Of a stretch of 64,000 nt of DNA, positions 35,841 to 48,075 are shown piece by piece. The notes under the pieces are model-generated. The model was not told where the DNA came from. It ran no database searches and saw only the letters and a program-made list of their open reading frames with translations. A program made the position numbers and the translations under genes. This DNA is from Gyrodactylus bullatarudis (taxonomy: Eukaryota > Platyhelminthes > Monogenea > Gyrodactylidea > Gyrodactylidae): positions 1 to 64,000 of the forward strand of contig SSNU01000229.1 in NCBI GenBank assembly GCA_012064415.1, in the 5' to 3' direction. The number at the start of each line of letters is the position of its first letter. Positions within the stretch are counted from its first letter, which is position 1.

Positions 35841-38800
35841 ATGACTGACGAATGGCCTGCGCTAGGCGCATTAATAGAATCCAGAGAACCAAAAGTTTGT
35901 AATTTAGTCCTTATTTTAGATGAAAATTAAAGCTCCGATAACAAAGCGTAAATGGGAAAAGGTTGCGGTTGAACTTGTTTATGACTTTGATGGCGAGAAT
36001 GAAGCTGAAATTAAAGAAAAAGTTCAAAAATCAATTGGCAATACAAATGGTAATGGTGCAAATAAAAAATTTCCTCAATTTTTCTCCAATAACAATACAA
36101 ATGACAATGTAATCAAACAATATTTCACTAATGTCAACAAATCAGTACAACAATACCTTCGATCATGTCTTTCACTCCCAGGTGACTATGCCGGAATTGA
36201 AATGCCTGTTGATGTTCCTCAACGTGGATTTAACTCTTTTGTGGTTGCTCATTATAGAAACCATGGCTCAAATGTTAATAATAACAATGATTTATGTTAC
36301 TGCAGAACAGATGAATGCGAAACTTGTGAAATTGAACGATGTTCCCGAATTAAAAGCCAGATAGAATTCTACTTTAGCGATCAAAATCTTGCCAAGGATG
36401 CATACCTCAGAAAAAATATGAATCCCAATTGTGAAGTGCCTATTGATATTGTTGTCCAATTTCCGAGAATGAAACAACTTCGCGCTGATTACAGTTCAAT
36501 CGCTAGATCTTGTGAGAATAGTAACCTTGTAATAATTGACTTGAGTAGAGGCATAATCAAAAGGAAATCTCCTGTTAATTTACAGGAGATGGATGACCAG
36601 GCCAAGAAAGCTGAAGAGTTACTCAATAATGTTGAAAAGGATATGTCCAAAATCAAAATCTCCCCGAATCACTCTTATGAAATTGAATCTAAAGAGAAGA
36701 TTTCAGCCTCTGTTGAGGATCTGACCTGGACTGAAGTTGGAAGAAAGGGTAAAAGGCTATCCAGAAAATCCGAATCATGTCTAGCACCAAGCAAAGAACG
36801 AGTTCGTTTAGAATCTACATGCTCCGAAATGAGTGAAAATGACGAAGACGAAGACTTGCTCAATTATCTCTACCTGATTGTACCAGATAGAGCGAGTGGA
36901 ACTGAATCTTTCACTAGAGATAGCTACATTCGAGATAGTTTCATAGCTGAAAGCTACTTTTATGATGATGCTAAACGTTCGTCAGCTGCTGATACCTTGA
37001 ACGTGAAGACTGAAGAATCTAGAGCATCCGTGACTACAGCAGTTAAGCGTGATAGCCATGTAGGTACAGGTGATGTTGATAGGAAATCTGTCAAAATTGT
37101 TGAAAAATTGAAATCGTCTGGCCCATCTAACCGGGTCCTCAATAAACATCCATCTGGAGATAGACATTCAGGCGTTGAGACGCAATCAAAGTGAGACAAA
37201 AATATTTCTTATTGAATAAAATTTTTCCCAAAATTAAATATTCTTAATCTCTTTTTAGAACTAAACAAAATAATGAATTTGCTGATGAAATTCGTATTGG
37301 TCTTGAGGAATATGCCAAAACTGTTTGGCGTAAAAGAAAGACCTCGATAAGTGAATTTGGTTTTAATGTAGATGATTTTGACGAGCCTTTAGATCCAACT
37401 GAAAATATATTTCAGAAACGTAATGAAATGAAATCCGTGAGTCTATAATTTCTTAATTATTCTCATACTTGATAACTAACTTAGACTGCTAATTTTTCTC
37501 TTGGTCAGATCGAATTCGTCTCTAAGGATGAGTTAGATGAAATCAAAGCGAGTGAAGCAGCCAACAACAATGTTGGCTCCCTTAATTCTGAAGAGAACAA
37601 CGCTGACAGGGTTGAAGAAAATGGGCTCTTTGGCTTCTTTTTCCCCTTCAACCTTCCGCCTTATCCGTCTAAAAGTGTCCTTGTGGTTCCTAATTCGAAA
37701 ATTGATAGTCAATATTACTCTTCATGTTCTGGTGTAAAGCCTATGGTTGTTAATCGAGGCCAAAGCCAAGAGGAAACTAGTGCTGAGGCTGCTGTCAAGG
37801 CTCTAGTTGATGAAGTTACAAGAGCCAATTCTATCGTCGATAGTAATAAACCTTTCAAGTCTGTACTGAAAAACAAGGATAAAGAAACTAGCAAGAACAG
37901 AAAAATTGTTGGTTTCTACTCTGGAAAACAAGAAAGAGACGAACATGATCTTGGTTTTGCCTTTGACATGATCAACAAGCCTAGTGCTCGATTAAAGAAC
38001 AAAGCTTTGAGAACTCGTCTTAAGTCTACAGCCGACGAACCCATTGTTTCAATGTCCAGTGATATTTCTATCAATGGTACCACAATGGTGATTAGCACAA
38101 AAACCTCAGAGGACAAGTATGCCTCAACAGAGTCAATCGATAGTAGTCGAGCTAGAAACTCGATAGTATCTCGAAATTCTCAAGTTAGCTTTACATCAAG
38201 TCGAGATAGCATCAATTCAAGATCCTCTAAATTCCTCAGTCAGAATATTCTCTCCAAGGGGGGTTATACCACCAAAGCATATGCTAGACACAAATTACTA
38301 TGCCTTGCTGATCGAGCAAAGAAAGGCATCGGCAAGTCTGCCGAAATGAATACCCTCTACAGGTTTTGGTCATTCTTCCTTAGAGACAACTTCTTCAACA
38401 AAATCTATCTGGAATTCAAGTCTATGGCGTTGGAGGATGCTCAACATGGTTATCGTTACGGCCTCGAATGTCTATTTCGGTTCTATTCCTACGGGCTTGA
38501 GAAGCAATTCAACAAAAGACTTTTCAACGACTTTCAAGTAAGTTCAAATCCACATGATGTGGGGAAAAATTTGAAACTTTCTTATTTTTTCAAGGATGAA
38601 GTCTACAGAGATTATGAACAGGGTCATTTGTACGGTGTAGAAAAGTTTTGGGCTCTCCTTCACTACTCTCCACGTGACAGTTATGTTTTGAAGCCGAAAA
38701 TCAAGGAAATAATGAGCAAGTATCAGACTCTCGATGACATTCGGGAAAATGTAAGTTTTACCTTTGCTACAAGTCAAGCATTTTCTCACAAATATTTTTC

Positions 38801-38884
38801 ATTCCCATCTAGTTTGAAGTACCGGATGGCTTTTATGGTTATCGTAAACGACTAGCTTCCACTTGTGCAACCGGCAATGATTAG
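35841..38884 (+). CDS. LARP1: La-related protein 1 (LARP1)
   Basis: Exons 35841-35894, 35920-37190, 37259-37436, 37509-38537, 38595-38750, 38813-38884: 2760 nt, 919 residues, all phases consistent. Exon 1 encodes [18 protein letters not shown], like the WPxxGE element near the LARP1 N-terminus. Exon 2 has [11 protein letters not shown], then the La motif at ~158-240 ([34 protein letters not shown]), and later [12 protein letters not shown]. Exons 4-5 carry the C-terminal DM15 repeats from ~765 ([53 protein letters not shown]). LARP1 binds the cap and 5'TOP motif through DM15 and poly(A)/TOP RNA through the La module, controlling ribosomal-protein mRNA translation and stability under mTORC1. 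The 25-nt intron 1 is unusual; the alternative start is ATG 35920. Intron 4 (57 nt) has no stop in frame. Confidence 0.92.
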
Positions 38885-41800
38885 CAAAATTTTCCGCACT
38901 CCTTCTGAACGATAAAATGCACTATATATTCAGTGAGTGATCAAATTTCTCACAGCTACCAGTATTCGATTCATTTTTCTTCTTCCATTAAACATGTGTG
39001 GCTGTTATACATGTAATTATTTTGATATATAACATCACTCTTTGAAGAATGTCAATAACCCATCTTATTTAAACCTCACTATTCATTAACTTCCAGTTGC
39101 CAAACGAACATCTTCTTTTCACTATTCTTTCTAATATCCTCCTATATTTGTTTTCCTAACTTCAACCTTGACAAAAAAGCAATCATTGACACACGTGCAT
39201 CATGAGAGTTGATTTACATACACAATTTAGAATAATCGCAGTTTTTGACCTTCAAAACAACAATTCTATTGATGATGAATTAAATTTAATTATTTTTCTA
39301 TTTAAATTTTTTTGCAAATTCAATCCATCTCCCCATAAAATTCATTCCCAACATGAAACGTCCCTTCAAGAATTCAAATTGCACTCAATCTCCAGTCTTG
39401 TGACGTAAAAATTTTATTTCATGTAAAAATCTCACTAAAAAAACTGTTTATTTTCAATTATATAAAAACCCACTTGCTTATTGATAAAAAGAAAAACCAA
39501 TTAATGTCTGTAGCATAAATCTGTCACCATTTCCAGCCTTTTTCCGCCAAGAAAGATTGGAAAGTTGTATTTGCCTACATAACCAAAATTTTTACGCTAT
39601 ACGAAATCTCCTACACAATCCATTTTGACATGATAATCTCCTGGAATCATAAAAACTCCATCAACCACCCACACTCCTTTCCTTAGACACTAATAGTTGA
39701 TGAAATAAACTTTTCTCAAATTAAAAAATGATAGTTTTCCCCTTATAAAAATTTACCATTATATATATTATTGAAAAAAAATGAATACATTTTCTGGTCC
39801 TTGTAAAAAAGTATGACTCCAGCCAAAAGAATAAAAAAACCGTGTTTGAAAAGTTTCATCTATAAACAAAAATGTTAAAAAATTATTATTGTACCAAATT
39901 CAGATTTTTATTACTTAATTAGAAGAATTGAGCATGGCTTGGTTAAGGTAAATAAAGGTAAAGATCTGGAACTGATCAATAATCATTCATGATTTTTTTA
40001 TGGAAAATATCCTTCTCCAATTTTTAGAGATATTCATGCATACAATCACTCTACACACCATTTTGTATACATGCACGCACTTGCGCAGCCACGTGAGTTG
40101 GTTAGATTCATTAAATAATTGATTTATAATAACTACTAACTTAAATTCTGCATTCTTAACTTCAACTTTCTAAATTAAGACCTTTTTAATGAATGGTTCT
40201 TATTGATTTTTACATCAGGGCTTCTACTTATTTCTTGAACTCTAACACCAGATACAAGTGAAAAATAATCTAATCAACCTCTGAATTTATCCAAAATTTC
40301 CTCAGTTTATTAAGGAATTAATGGATACTTGAAATAATTATGACTCGTTTGACCATAACGTCGTTCGCTTGCTACCTGAGTTGTCTTATAGCTTGTATTG
40401 GTCTATCTGTAGAAAAAGTAAAGGGTACTGTAGCCTTTGAAATAAAAAAATCAGTATTATTAGAGTAATATACACAGTCTAGCAAAATAAGACTTTCTTT
40501 ATATTTATTGGAATTTTGACAATATGCTTGTCAGGTTTATATACTGAAATACTGAAAATTTGAGAAATTTCGAGAAATATTCCAATTTTTGTTAAACCGA
40601 ATCTTATTACAATACGCATTACAAATTGTAATTTACAATACTAAAAAAGGCAGAAATGATCTGAAAAAAAATATCCACAACTCGTTGCCTTTTGAGCTAC
40701 CTCTTCTGGTTTAGAAGCTATGCTCGAAAGCATCTCTAAAACTTCATTTTTTGACAAAAATGAAAAATCCCTTTATGAAACTGTTAGGACTAGCACAGGA
40801 GATTTTCCTTACATAGCTGAAATTAATGAATCTGACTTGAAAATTAGAGAAAACGTCTCAATACTAATCAAAAACAGTGAAAAACTCGGCTGTTTTTACA
40901 CTTTAATTTTTCAAATCTCAATGAATTTTTTTACTGTAAGCGAACAATGCTGGAAATTTTGTTCTGGTTGAAAATTATAATTATGACCCGTTTCTTTTAA
41001 TCCCATCAAGTAAAAAATACACAACTAGCTTTAACATGCCAAGAATAATTTTTTTTATTACCCAAATAAAAAACACGCTGATTCCGAATCTATGCTAAGA
41101 ATTGGGTATTTTTATTTTTCCCAAGTTCTCATTGAATAGGTTTTTAAATATATGACTATATTTTCAACCCTTCTTCAAGTAACTTGAGCTTAATAAAGAA
41201 CTTGAGATAAAGATGAAAATTCGACACAAAATTTCATATTTATGAGTTTAGTTCTAGGATCAGAACTATAATTATAATTAGACAAGGGAACCGATTTTCA
41301 CCATTTTCGAAAGACCTATGATTCTGGACCTTTGAGGTTTTCTTGGAAAGATTATACAAACTATTGATCTGTTTTAGTTAATTCAAATGTACTCTTGTTG
41401 AAAGAACTCATGTATATATATTTATTCTATAAAATTAATTTTTCCACTCAAACCATCCAGCCCTTATAAAATTTAATTTGAAATTTGTTATTTTAGAAAA
41501 AAAACTACTCTATTTTTCTGCTCACAAAATTTAATGAATAAAACCAACGTTTATTGATTCCAGAAAATTTTATAGACTTTTTAAAATTTATTCAAATTAT
41601 TCTATTATTGCGTTTATGATTAACTTGGGGTATTTTTACAGACACGTAGCTAAAAATAAATTCTTATTTCGTAAAAGTTATCTCTCTCAAATTGCAAAAA
41701 ATTGATAACGATTGCTACTCAAGTGATCAAACAAATTGGTTAAATTTTTCATTGAAATCAACTTGAATTTAAGATGAAAGTACCAATGGTGTCTAGGACA

Positions 41801-43298
41801 TTCTCAGAATAGGTTATTTTAATACGAAATTTGTTTGGGTGAAAAATAATCCGAGACTTTGTCCTAGGGTTAACAAAAAGAATTAATCTCATTCATTTCT
41901 TGAACTTTGAGCTGGAAATTTTTGTTGATTTCCGAGTGTGACAATTATCAAAAGTTATTTTTCTGGATTATCATAACTGATTATTCTTTAGACGAGGAGA
42001 ACAAATAAGGTAGATGAGATTTTGAAATGTTTTATAGAAAGAATCATTTTCCTTCTCTAATGATAATACTGAAAAATAACATGAATGGATAATTTCTTTT
42101 TAACTGAAGCCATGCTAGTAAAAATCGAGATAGAAATCAGAGGCTTTACTTCAGGTATATTCTTCAATTTTAATTTTTAAAAAAAAACTAATTTTCCCCA
42201 AAACAGTCGGGAAAAATTATTGTTTTTTGAATTCGATATCAGAGGTGACCTCTATGTTCAAACTGACTTTTTATAATGATTTTGAAACATTTTTTATGAT
42301 TATTTCTTGATAGTATATCACAAACTATCTAAGTTTGCTATCATGCTATATTTTTGCTAGCCAGGCATAAGAATGCCATAGATATTTGAACTTTTACCAG
42401 AAGAAGTAGAATTCCTTAATTCATGGTTCTTTTAGACGTTTCTGTGGGATATATTACCTAAGCACCTAGAACGAAATATTTCTAGTAACCTTTGTAAGTA
42501 TAGGTGTTGCACTATTCTTTAATTTTTGCCTTTGTACATCAAAAACTAAGCCCACTACTTTTAAGTAGATGATGGTTCTTCTTTAATAATTCATGATATT
42601 TTGAATTGATTAGGAAAATTAACTTAATTTAAATTCGAATAAACATAAATCAGTTCTTAGGAATAGCCCTGAATAAAAACACACGAATAAACTTGAACAG
42701 CCATCAAAAAAAATTTTTACAAGATTGTTACCATAATTGCAAAATAAAAATCATTCAGCATAGGGAAGACTAACCATGACTGCAATTATTAAATTTTAAC
42801 ACAGGAAAAAGTAACCAAAAATGCAATATTCAAAATTTTGTATTAAAAAAAGGAACCAAAAGTGAATTAAATTTTAGGGGTCCTCAAATCCAAAGTAAAA
42901 AAGTAACCTAAATTGTATTTTGGCCTACCACTGTCACCATATCTGCAAATGGGAAGGTCCAAGTCACCAATTTTGCAAATACCCCTTAAAAATTTTACCT
43001 GATCAATATTATGTAGTTTATTGAATTTCAAAAATACGCCAAATTTCTGCTCGTTGATTTTCGAATCCATAATTTCTATCAAATTTGAGAATTGAATGAT
43101 TTATACGCTCATATTTGGGATCAAAATTAAACGGAGAACTTGAATTTGGTCAAAAAGGTTGAGAGAAAATGTTCAACCTTTAAATTTTGAAAAATTTTAT
43201 TTCGTCATAATCACACAGGACTTGATAAGATACAATTTAAAAAATGAAAGATTTCTTTCTTACTGTTATACAAATATCTTCTTCTCTTTGATAGATTC
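38885..43298. other. Gene-free region downstream of LARP1
   Basis: No convincing exon seen. ORFs at 39202, 40720 and 42867(-) have no recognisable motif. Degenerate palindromic-family sequence lies near 41890-42110. At 42740-42990 loosely repeated AAGTAACC / TGCAA blocks suggest an old unidentified repeat. Confidence 0.5.
41890..42110. repeat. Degenerate palindromic-family fragment
   Basis: Contains GAACTTTGAGCTGGAAATTT, TTTTTGTTGATTTCC and then ATTATCAAAAGTTATTTTTC, the block order of the arm at 57165-57230. A ctgaaaaataac block follows in opposite orientation at about 42068, so remnants of both arms may be present. Confidence 0.5.
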
Positions 43299-44480
43299 TA
43301 TAGTGGTCGACAAAAAAAAAGTATCCAGTCTAAATTCATATTAACTTATATATATGAACTCCTAATAAAAGAAACTATACATCATTCGATAGAGAAAAAA
43401 AAGTTCTATCCGTGTATGAACTCTGTTGTATTTTAAATTCATTCATAGACTTTAAAATTCCGTTTTACTAGTTTCCATTGAATTGAAAAACGACAAATCA
43501 AAAGTATCCATTTTTATTTTGTAAAATCTCCGTTGTTTTGAACAACACTCAGACATCTTTTAGGCATGGAGTAGTAAAGACCTTCAACTGTGTCTTTGTC
43601 TATAGATATCCATTCCTTGATTATGGTTTCTGTCAAATCTTTCTTATTTAAAAATATTTTCCCGTTCGCATAAACTTTTCGAGTTAAAATTCCCCAAAGG
43701 TTCTCGATTGGGTTCAAATCCGGGCTGCGTGAAGGCCAAGATAATAAATCAATATTGTTATCTGAAAACCACTTTTTAGTCGAAGCAGATCGATGGCAAG
43801 GCGCATTATCTTGTTGAAAAACTAGCATCTCTTTTTCGATTTCCTTCTTAAACGGTAAAAGTTGATCTTCAAGTAACTTTTGGTAAGAATTTGAATTCAA
43901 TTTTTCGTCTATTACAACCAAGTTGCCGGTATTTTTCGATGTAATAAAAGCCCAAACCATGATACTGCCACCTCCGAACCCACGCTTGATACGTGTCGGC
44001 TTAGGCAATGATTTATCTATCCAGCAAGAAGTGAGACCATCTGGACCATCCAAATTGAATTTTTTCTCATCTGAGAAGATAATCTTTGACCATTCCTGGT
44101 TTTCAATTATTCTTTTTGATGTCCAGTCTTTTCTAGCTATCTTGTCTTGTTCACTCAGGTTAGGAATGTTTCTAGGTCTTCCCCAAAAGATTTCAGGAAT
44201 TTTTTTCAGATAACGCTGTATTGTCCTTGTGCTAACTGACAAATTGAGCTCAGATTTTATTTGCAGTATAAAGTATGCAATGAAAAGTTTTCTACTCAAA
44301 AATATTCATTGACACATTGTGTGATTCAGCAACTTTTACTATAAATTATTTGATAATATTTCAATTATTCCAACAATGTTTGCGCTACGAATGAATATAC
44401 ATTTTTTAAAACTTTACATAAACATTTTCCCTTGAAAGCATAAACTTCCGATTTTTTTTGAGTCAAAAGATTTATTGTAT
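43299..44480 (-). mobile_element. Tc1-type DNA transposon, decayed
   Basis: The element contains the transposase pseudogene at 43514-44305. The left (3') boundary is suggested by TATAGTGGTCGACAAAAAAA and AAGTATCC at 43299-43326, typical of Tc1 terminal repeats at a TA site. A second CAAAAGTATCC block at about 43499 looks like the inner repeat of an IR/DR-type terminus. The right terminus was not found convincingly, so the 44480 boundary is approximate. Confidence 0.7.
43514..44305 (-). pseudogene. Tc1-family DD34E transposase, N-terminally broken
   Basis: An open frame of ~260 codons holds the Tc1 catalytic domain: IIFSDEKKFNLDG (first Asp), VFQQDNAPCHRS (second Asp), WPSRSPDLNPIENLWG (Glu). 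Exactly 34 residues separate the second Asp from the Glu, which is the DD34E class. Family proteins are ~340 residues with an N-terminal paired-like helix-turn-helix. Here the frame opens after a TGA with no ATG, and an HTH-like KVAESHNVS lies just upstream in another frame. The copy therefore has a frameshift and is probably inactive. The three catalytic residues are intact. Confidence 0.88.
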
Positions 44481-45294
44481 AGCCCAATGAGTTAGTCATT
44501 ATTTATGACTAGAGCACCAAATTTGCTACTTTTTGGAACTTGTTATGCTACTCGATGGTACTTTTTAGAAAAAATGCTACTTTTTATTGCCTCTACACGC
44601 TTCGCTGTGTAATATTTCAAAATTTTAATTCACCTACGATTCAAATTAATTTTTTACATTTTTATCTAACTTTAATAATTTCAACACTTATGAAATTATC
44701 AAGGTCTGCTTATCAATAAAGTCCAAGTTAATTATTCAATTTTATAATTCTACCTTGAGAGAGCTCTAATGGTAATATTTTCAATAAGTGGATCTTGACG
44801 GTGAGTTTCACCATGAATTACGTTGTCTGAAAATTTTGATTATTTTAATTTTAAATCTTCCAAATATATTTTCCTAACTATAGATTTCCTATTTTCGAAT
44901 ATTTCAGAACCTTTTCATTCAGTTATTCAAAAAGATCTTTGGATGAAAATTTTTAAATTATTTCTTAAGATTGGGGGAAATTCTTCATCTGACCCAAAGA
45001 TTTAGCCCTATTACTTCATTTCTCATTGAGTTATATTCAAATTCTTCGCTAAGAAATCTTAGGAAAATTAATTAGTGGTTTGTAATTAATAAATGAACTA
45101 TAGGTGGGAGCCAAACTGGTGTTTAAAATATTTTTATTGTTGAAAAATATATTGAGTGACCCATCTTTTCAAACCTATATCCGTCATACATAACCTGTAT
45201 ATCAAGGTTTTATTAAGCATTAAAAATGAGTATGGGAATTACTGAGCTTTTTTAACTTCTCATAGCCAATAATGTAAACATGTTTATAGCTAAC

Positions 45295-45302
45295 ATCATA
45301 AC
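45295..45302. repeat. Left target-site duplication of hAT element
   Basis: ATCATAAC, identical to 47095-47102 on the other side of the element. Confidence 0.93.
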
Positions 45303-47094
45303 TAGGGCGGCAAATAAATGGAAAAAAATAATGAAAAATATCGCAAAAATATCTTCAAAGGGGCAAATAAATCGCAATTTTATTTTTAAAAATGGAAAAA
45401 AGGGGGAAATTTTAGTCAGTTTTGTTAGCATACAAAATAAAATATTTTTCCAAGTTCTCTTCTTTGAATGTTTTATTTTTGTCATAAAAATGCTTAAGTT
45501 TTGAAAAACATCTTTCAACATCAGCTGAAGTCGGGTTGCAACTCAACAAAAGATTGTACTCCATAGGACTAATATTTTCATCTTCCATTTGAAAAATTTT
45601 CGTTGCGTCATTTTCGTTAAGCCGGCTTTTCAAGTATTGGGCTATTTTTAAGGGATCCTCTTTAAAATCAAGATTCTGAATAATTTCGATTCCTTTCTTT
45701 AATGAAGTTTTACGATTCTCCATTTCTTTGATTGACTGAACAAGTGGCATGTAACATCGTTGGATCATTGATAAATCTCTTGTCAACTGATCATTTGCTA
45801 AGCACTTTTTCACGTTCTTCATAATGATTCCATCCTCATTTTCTTCCGAAAAAATCTTTCTCACAGCAGGAAGATTTTCACAATAATATTCAACAGCTTC
45901 AATCCAAGTACCCCATCTTGTAGGAATTGGAGTAGGAGGCCTTTTCATATCTGAGAAGAGATCTCTACGTGACTTATTTTTAATGGTGGCTGCCTTAACA
46001 GAGCCAATTAGTTTGTCAACATTCTCCATTGATTCTTTAACTAGCATAGAGCAATTATGTAAAAGATGTGCAAAACATGTAACATGAAAAAGCTTAGGAT
46101 ATTCCATTTTGAGATATCTTTTTGCCTTCATCATGTAGCTTGCCGCATCAGAAAGCAATAAAAGAAAATTATCTTTTTCTATTCGATACGATTCCAAAAC
46201 TTTCTTTACCGATTTTACAATAAATTCATAGGTTAGTTTTTCCTTCACTTCGATAATATCGCATACAAGGGTATTTTCTGGCTTTTCAAGAATTCCAATT
46301 AAAATAGCACAAATTGACTTTTGGTTTACTTTGCTCTCGTCAACTTGAATAAATATCTTCTTTTCATGAACGTATTCTCTGAAAGAATCTTTTTCTAAAT
46401 CGTAAAACTCATCCAAATGACTTCTTGCTGTTACACTTGAGCATACTTTTACACCAAGTTCTTCAAACATTTGCTTAATACCAGGATTATCCAATTTCCG
46501 TAAGGGTATTCCAGCCGAGAGAAATCCTTTGGCAATAATTTTATTCACATCCTTTGTTTTTTCAAAAGATATTGCTTCTTGTTTTGCAGAACGAGACATC
46601 GCATCCACATGTTTGTTGGTTTTAACATGTTTTAATATATATTCCAATTTTGTTCCTTTGAAAGTGGCAGGACATATCGTACATTTAACAAAACCTATCT
46701 GAACCTTGTCAATTTTAAAGGTTGAGCCATACTCTGAGAGCAATTTTACAACTTGTCTTGGTACAGGCATGGTGAAATATGAAAAATGAAATTATTATTA
46801 TTCTTAAAATCTTAATTAGAGCCAATGAAATTAAGTATACTTATCTAGAATAGTATCCTAGGTAAGATAAGATGTGAAACCGAGACGAAAGAGGAAACAA
46901 AGAAATGGGAAAAAGTGGAAAATAAAGGGAAAAAAAGGGGAAAAAAAGTAGAAACTAGATTGAAATCGCAAAAAATTCGCAAAATTATCTTGGAAACTAA
47001 AAGGTGTAGAGAATTAATTTTTTAATATTCTTTTTTAAAAAACACAGTTGATAATAATATCAAAAATCGAAAAAATCGCAAATTTTCCGCCCTA
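45303..47094 (-). mobile_element. Complete hAT DNA transposon (1792 bp)
   Basis: Both ends start TAGGGCGG (left TAGGGCGGCAAATAAA; right, reversed, TAGGGCGGAAAATTTG). They are flanked by a perfect 8-bp duplication, ATCATAAC. This size is diagnostic of the hAT superfamily. Subterminal TCGCAAAA-type motifs occur near both ends. It encodes a single uninterrupted transposase, so this copy may be autonomous and young. Confidence 0.93.
45412..46770 (-). CDS. hAT-superfamily transposase
   Basis: An uninterrupted 452-residue ORF starting at ATG 46770. The N-terminal BED-like zinc finger (VKCTICPATF...ILKHVKTNKH, ~30-55) would bind the element ends. The middle has VDESKVNQKSICAILIG and LLLLSDAASYMMKAKRYLK followed by FHVTCFAHLLHNC, as in DUF659-type hAT transposases. 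The C-terminus has the dimerisation motif CNPTSADVERCFSKLKHFYD. Length is at the short end for hAT (usually 500-700). It is centred in an element with TIRs and 8-bp duplications. Nothing suggests domestication. Confidence 0.9.
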   Translation of the reverse strand: MPVPRQVVKLLSEYGSTFKIDKVQIGFVKCTICPATFKGTKLEYILKHVKTNKHVDAMSRSAKQEAISFEKTKDVNKIIAKGFLSAGIPLRKLDNPGIKQMFEELGVKVCSSVTARSHLDEFYDLEKDSFREYVHEKKIFIQVDESKVNQKSICAILIGILEKPENTLVCDIIEVKEKLTYEFIVKSVKKVLESYRIEKDNFLLLLSDAASYMMKAKRYLKMEYPKLFHVTCFAHLLHNCSMLVKESMENVDKLIGSVKAATIKNKSRRDLFSDMKRPPTPIPTRWGTWIEAVEYYCENLPAVRKIFSEENEDGIIMKNVKKCLANDQLTRDLSMIQRCYMPLVQSIKEMENRKTSLKKGIEIIQNLDFKEDPLKIAQYLKSRLNENDATKIFQMEDENISPMEYNLLLSCNPTSADVERCFSKLKHFYDKNKTFKEENLEKYFILYANKTD

Positions 47095-47102
47095 ATCATA
47101 AC
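47095..47102. repeat. Right target-site duplication of hAT element
   Basis: ATCATAAC, identical to 45295-45302. Confidence 0.93.
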
Positions 47103-47860
47103 CTAAAGAAGCAACACCCAGTCAATATAAATTGTAAACTAAACAATATTGATACAATAAAATTGTCAGGAGTATTGCTCATCAGACAAAAAATTTAATT
47201 TGTCTCGTGTGAAAAAGGCTTAGTACTATCAATTCTCTGTCATGATTAGTTGTAAAGATTAGAGAGGATTGTTCAATAAACAATGTTTGTCGAAAGATTT
47301 CAGATAAACAAAGAAAGGCTTGGAAAGAAATTCTTTCAATTTTAATGATGCAAGCTGAGCTCAATTAATTGATACAAAATAAAATAAAATGAATCGAGTG
47401 TTAAAAAGATGAGATGAAGCAATGAAACAACCATGAGATTGAGCACTGAAAATCTAGATTTTTATTGAAAGCAAAAGAGCTGGGAAGATCCATTCAGGCT
47501 TTATAAAAATTATTTGTTAGGAATTTTACTTGTTAGATAGAAGAGGATACAGATTCTGTATTACAGAACCAAATTGAGGTAATCTTGAGAAGAAACTGAG
47601 AAAAAATCATCAATTCAGACTGAATAGAATAATATTAGAAAGCGTATTTACTTGGAATGAGAGAGCCTCTAAATAATTCGACCGTCCAGGAGAGCAATAA
47701 TCATTGCAATGACTATTGGGATGTAAAAGCTACATACAAACACAATGATATGGGATATTAACGAATGAAAATAGACTCTGATTATTTGGGAAAGAAACTC
47801 TTCCACTCTTACGTGCAATTTGTTTTTTCGACCAATCACCTTTCAAAACTCGGTTTTTAA

Positions 47861-48075
47861 AAAGGGGGTACCTAGTGACGATGACGAATTTTCGGGTTTC
47901 CTCACGAAGATCTCGATCAAGTCAAAAATCGGCACTGACTATGACAGAAGAGAAAATTTTACATAAGATGTCCAAATTTCATAAAAATCGGTCGAGTAGT
48001 TTCGGAGTCTATAAACGCACAAAATCACACTTACATTTTATACAGATCAATCAATTTTTATTCGATAACACAAAG
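47861..48075. repeat. Possible LINE (RTE-type) 3'-tail fragment
   Basis: Contains CCAAATTTCATAAAAATCGG followed by TCGAGTAGTTTCGGAGTCTA, a stretch like the conserved 3' tail of many invertebrate RTE-like LINEs and derived short elements (AAAATCGGTnnAGnnGTTTnGGAG). No coding part accompanies it. This is family resemblance from memory only. Confidence 0.35.

Noticed and set aside
40720..40971. 83-codon plus-strand ORF in the gene-free region
   Set aside because: No family resemblance, no splice context and no conserved motif; expected by chance in AT-rich DNA with relaxed start codons.
42740..43082. Loosely repeated AAGTAACC / TGCAA blocks with a 71-codon antisense ORF
   Set aside because: Too degenerate to define units or boundaries; kept only as a remark in the gene-free region.
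43700..43730. gggttcaaatccgg, resembling a tRNA T-arm (B box)
   Set aside because: It is the reverse strand of the Tc1 transposase SPDLNPIE codons; no acceptor stem or A box is present.
43923..44213. 96-codon plus-strand ORF
   Set aside because: Antisense of the Tc1 transposase catalytic domain.
44400..44480. Candidate right terminal repeat of the Tc1 element
   Set aside because: Only an A-rich core aligns with the left end; no TA-flanked GTGGTC-type terminus was found.
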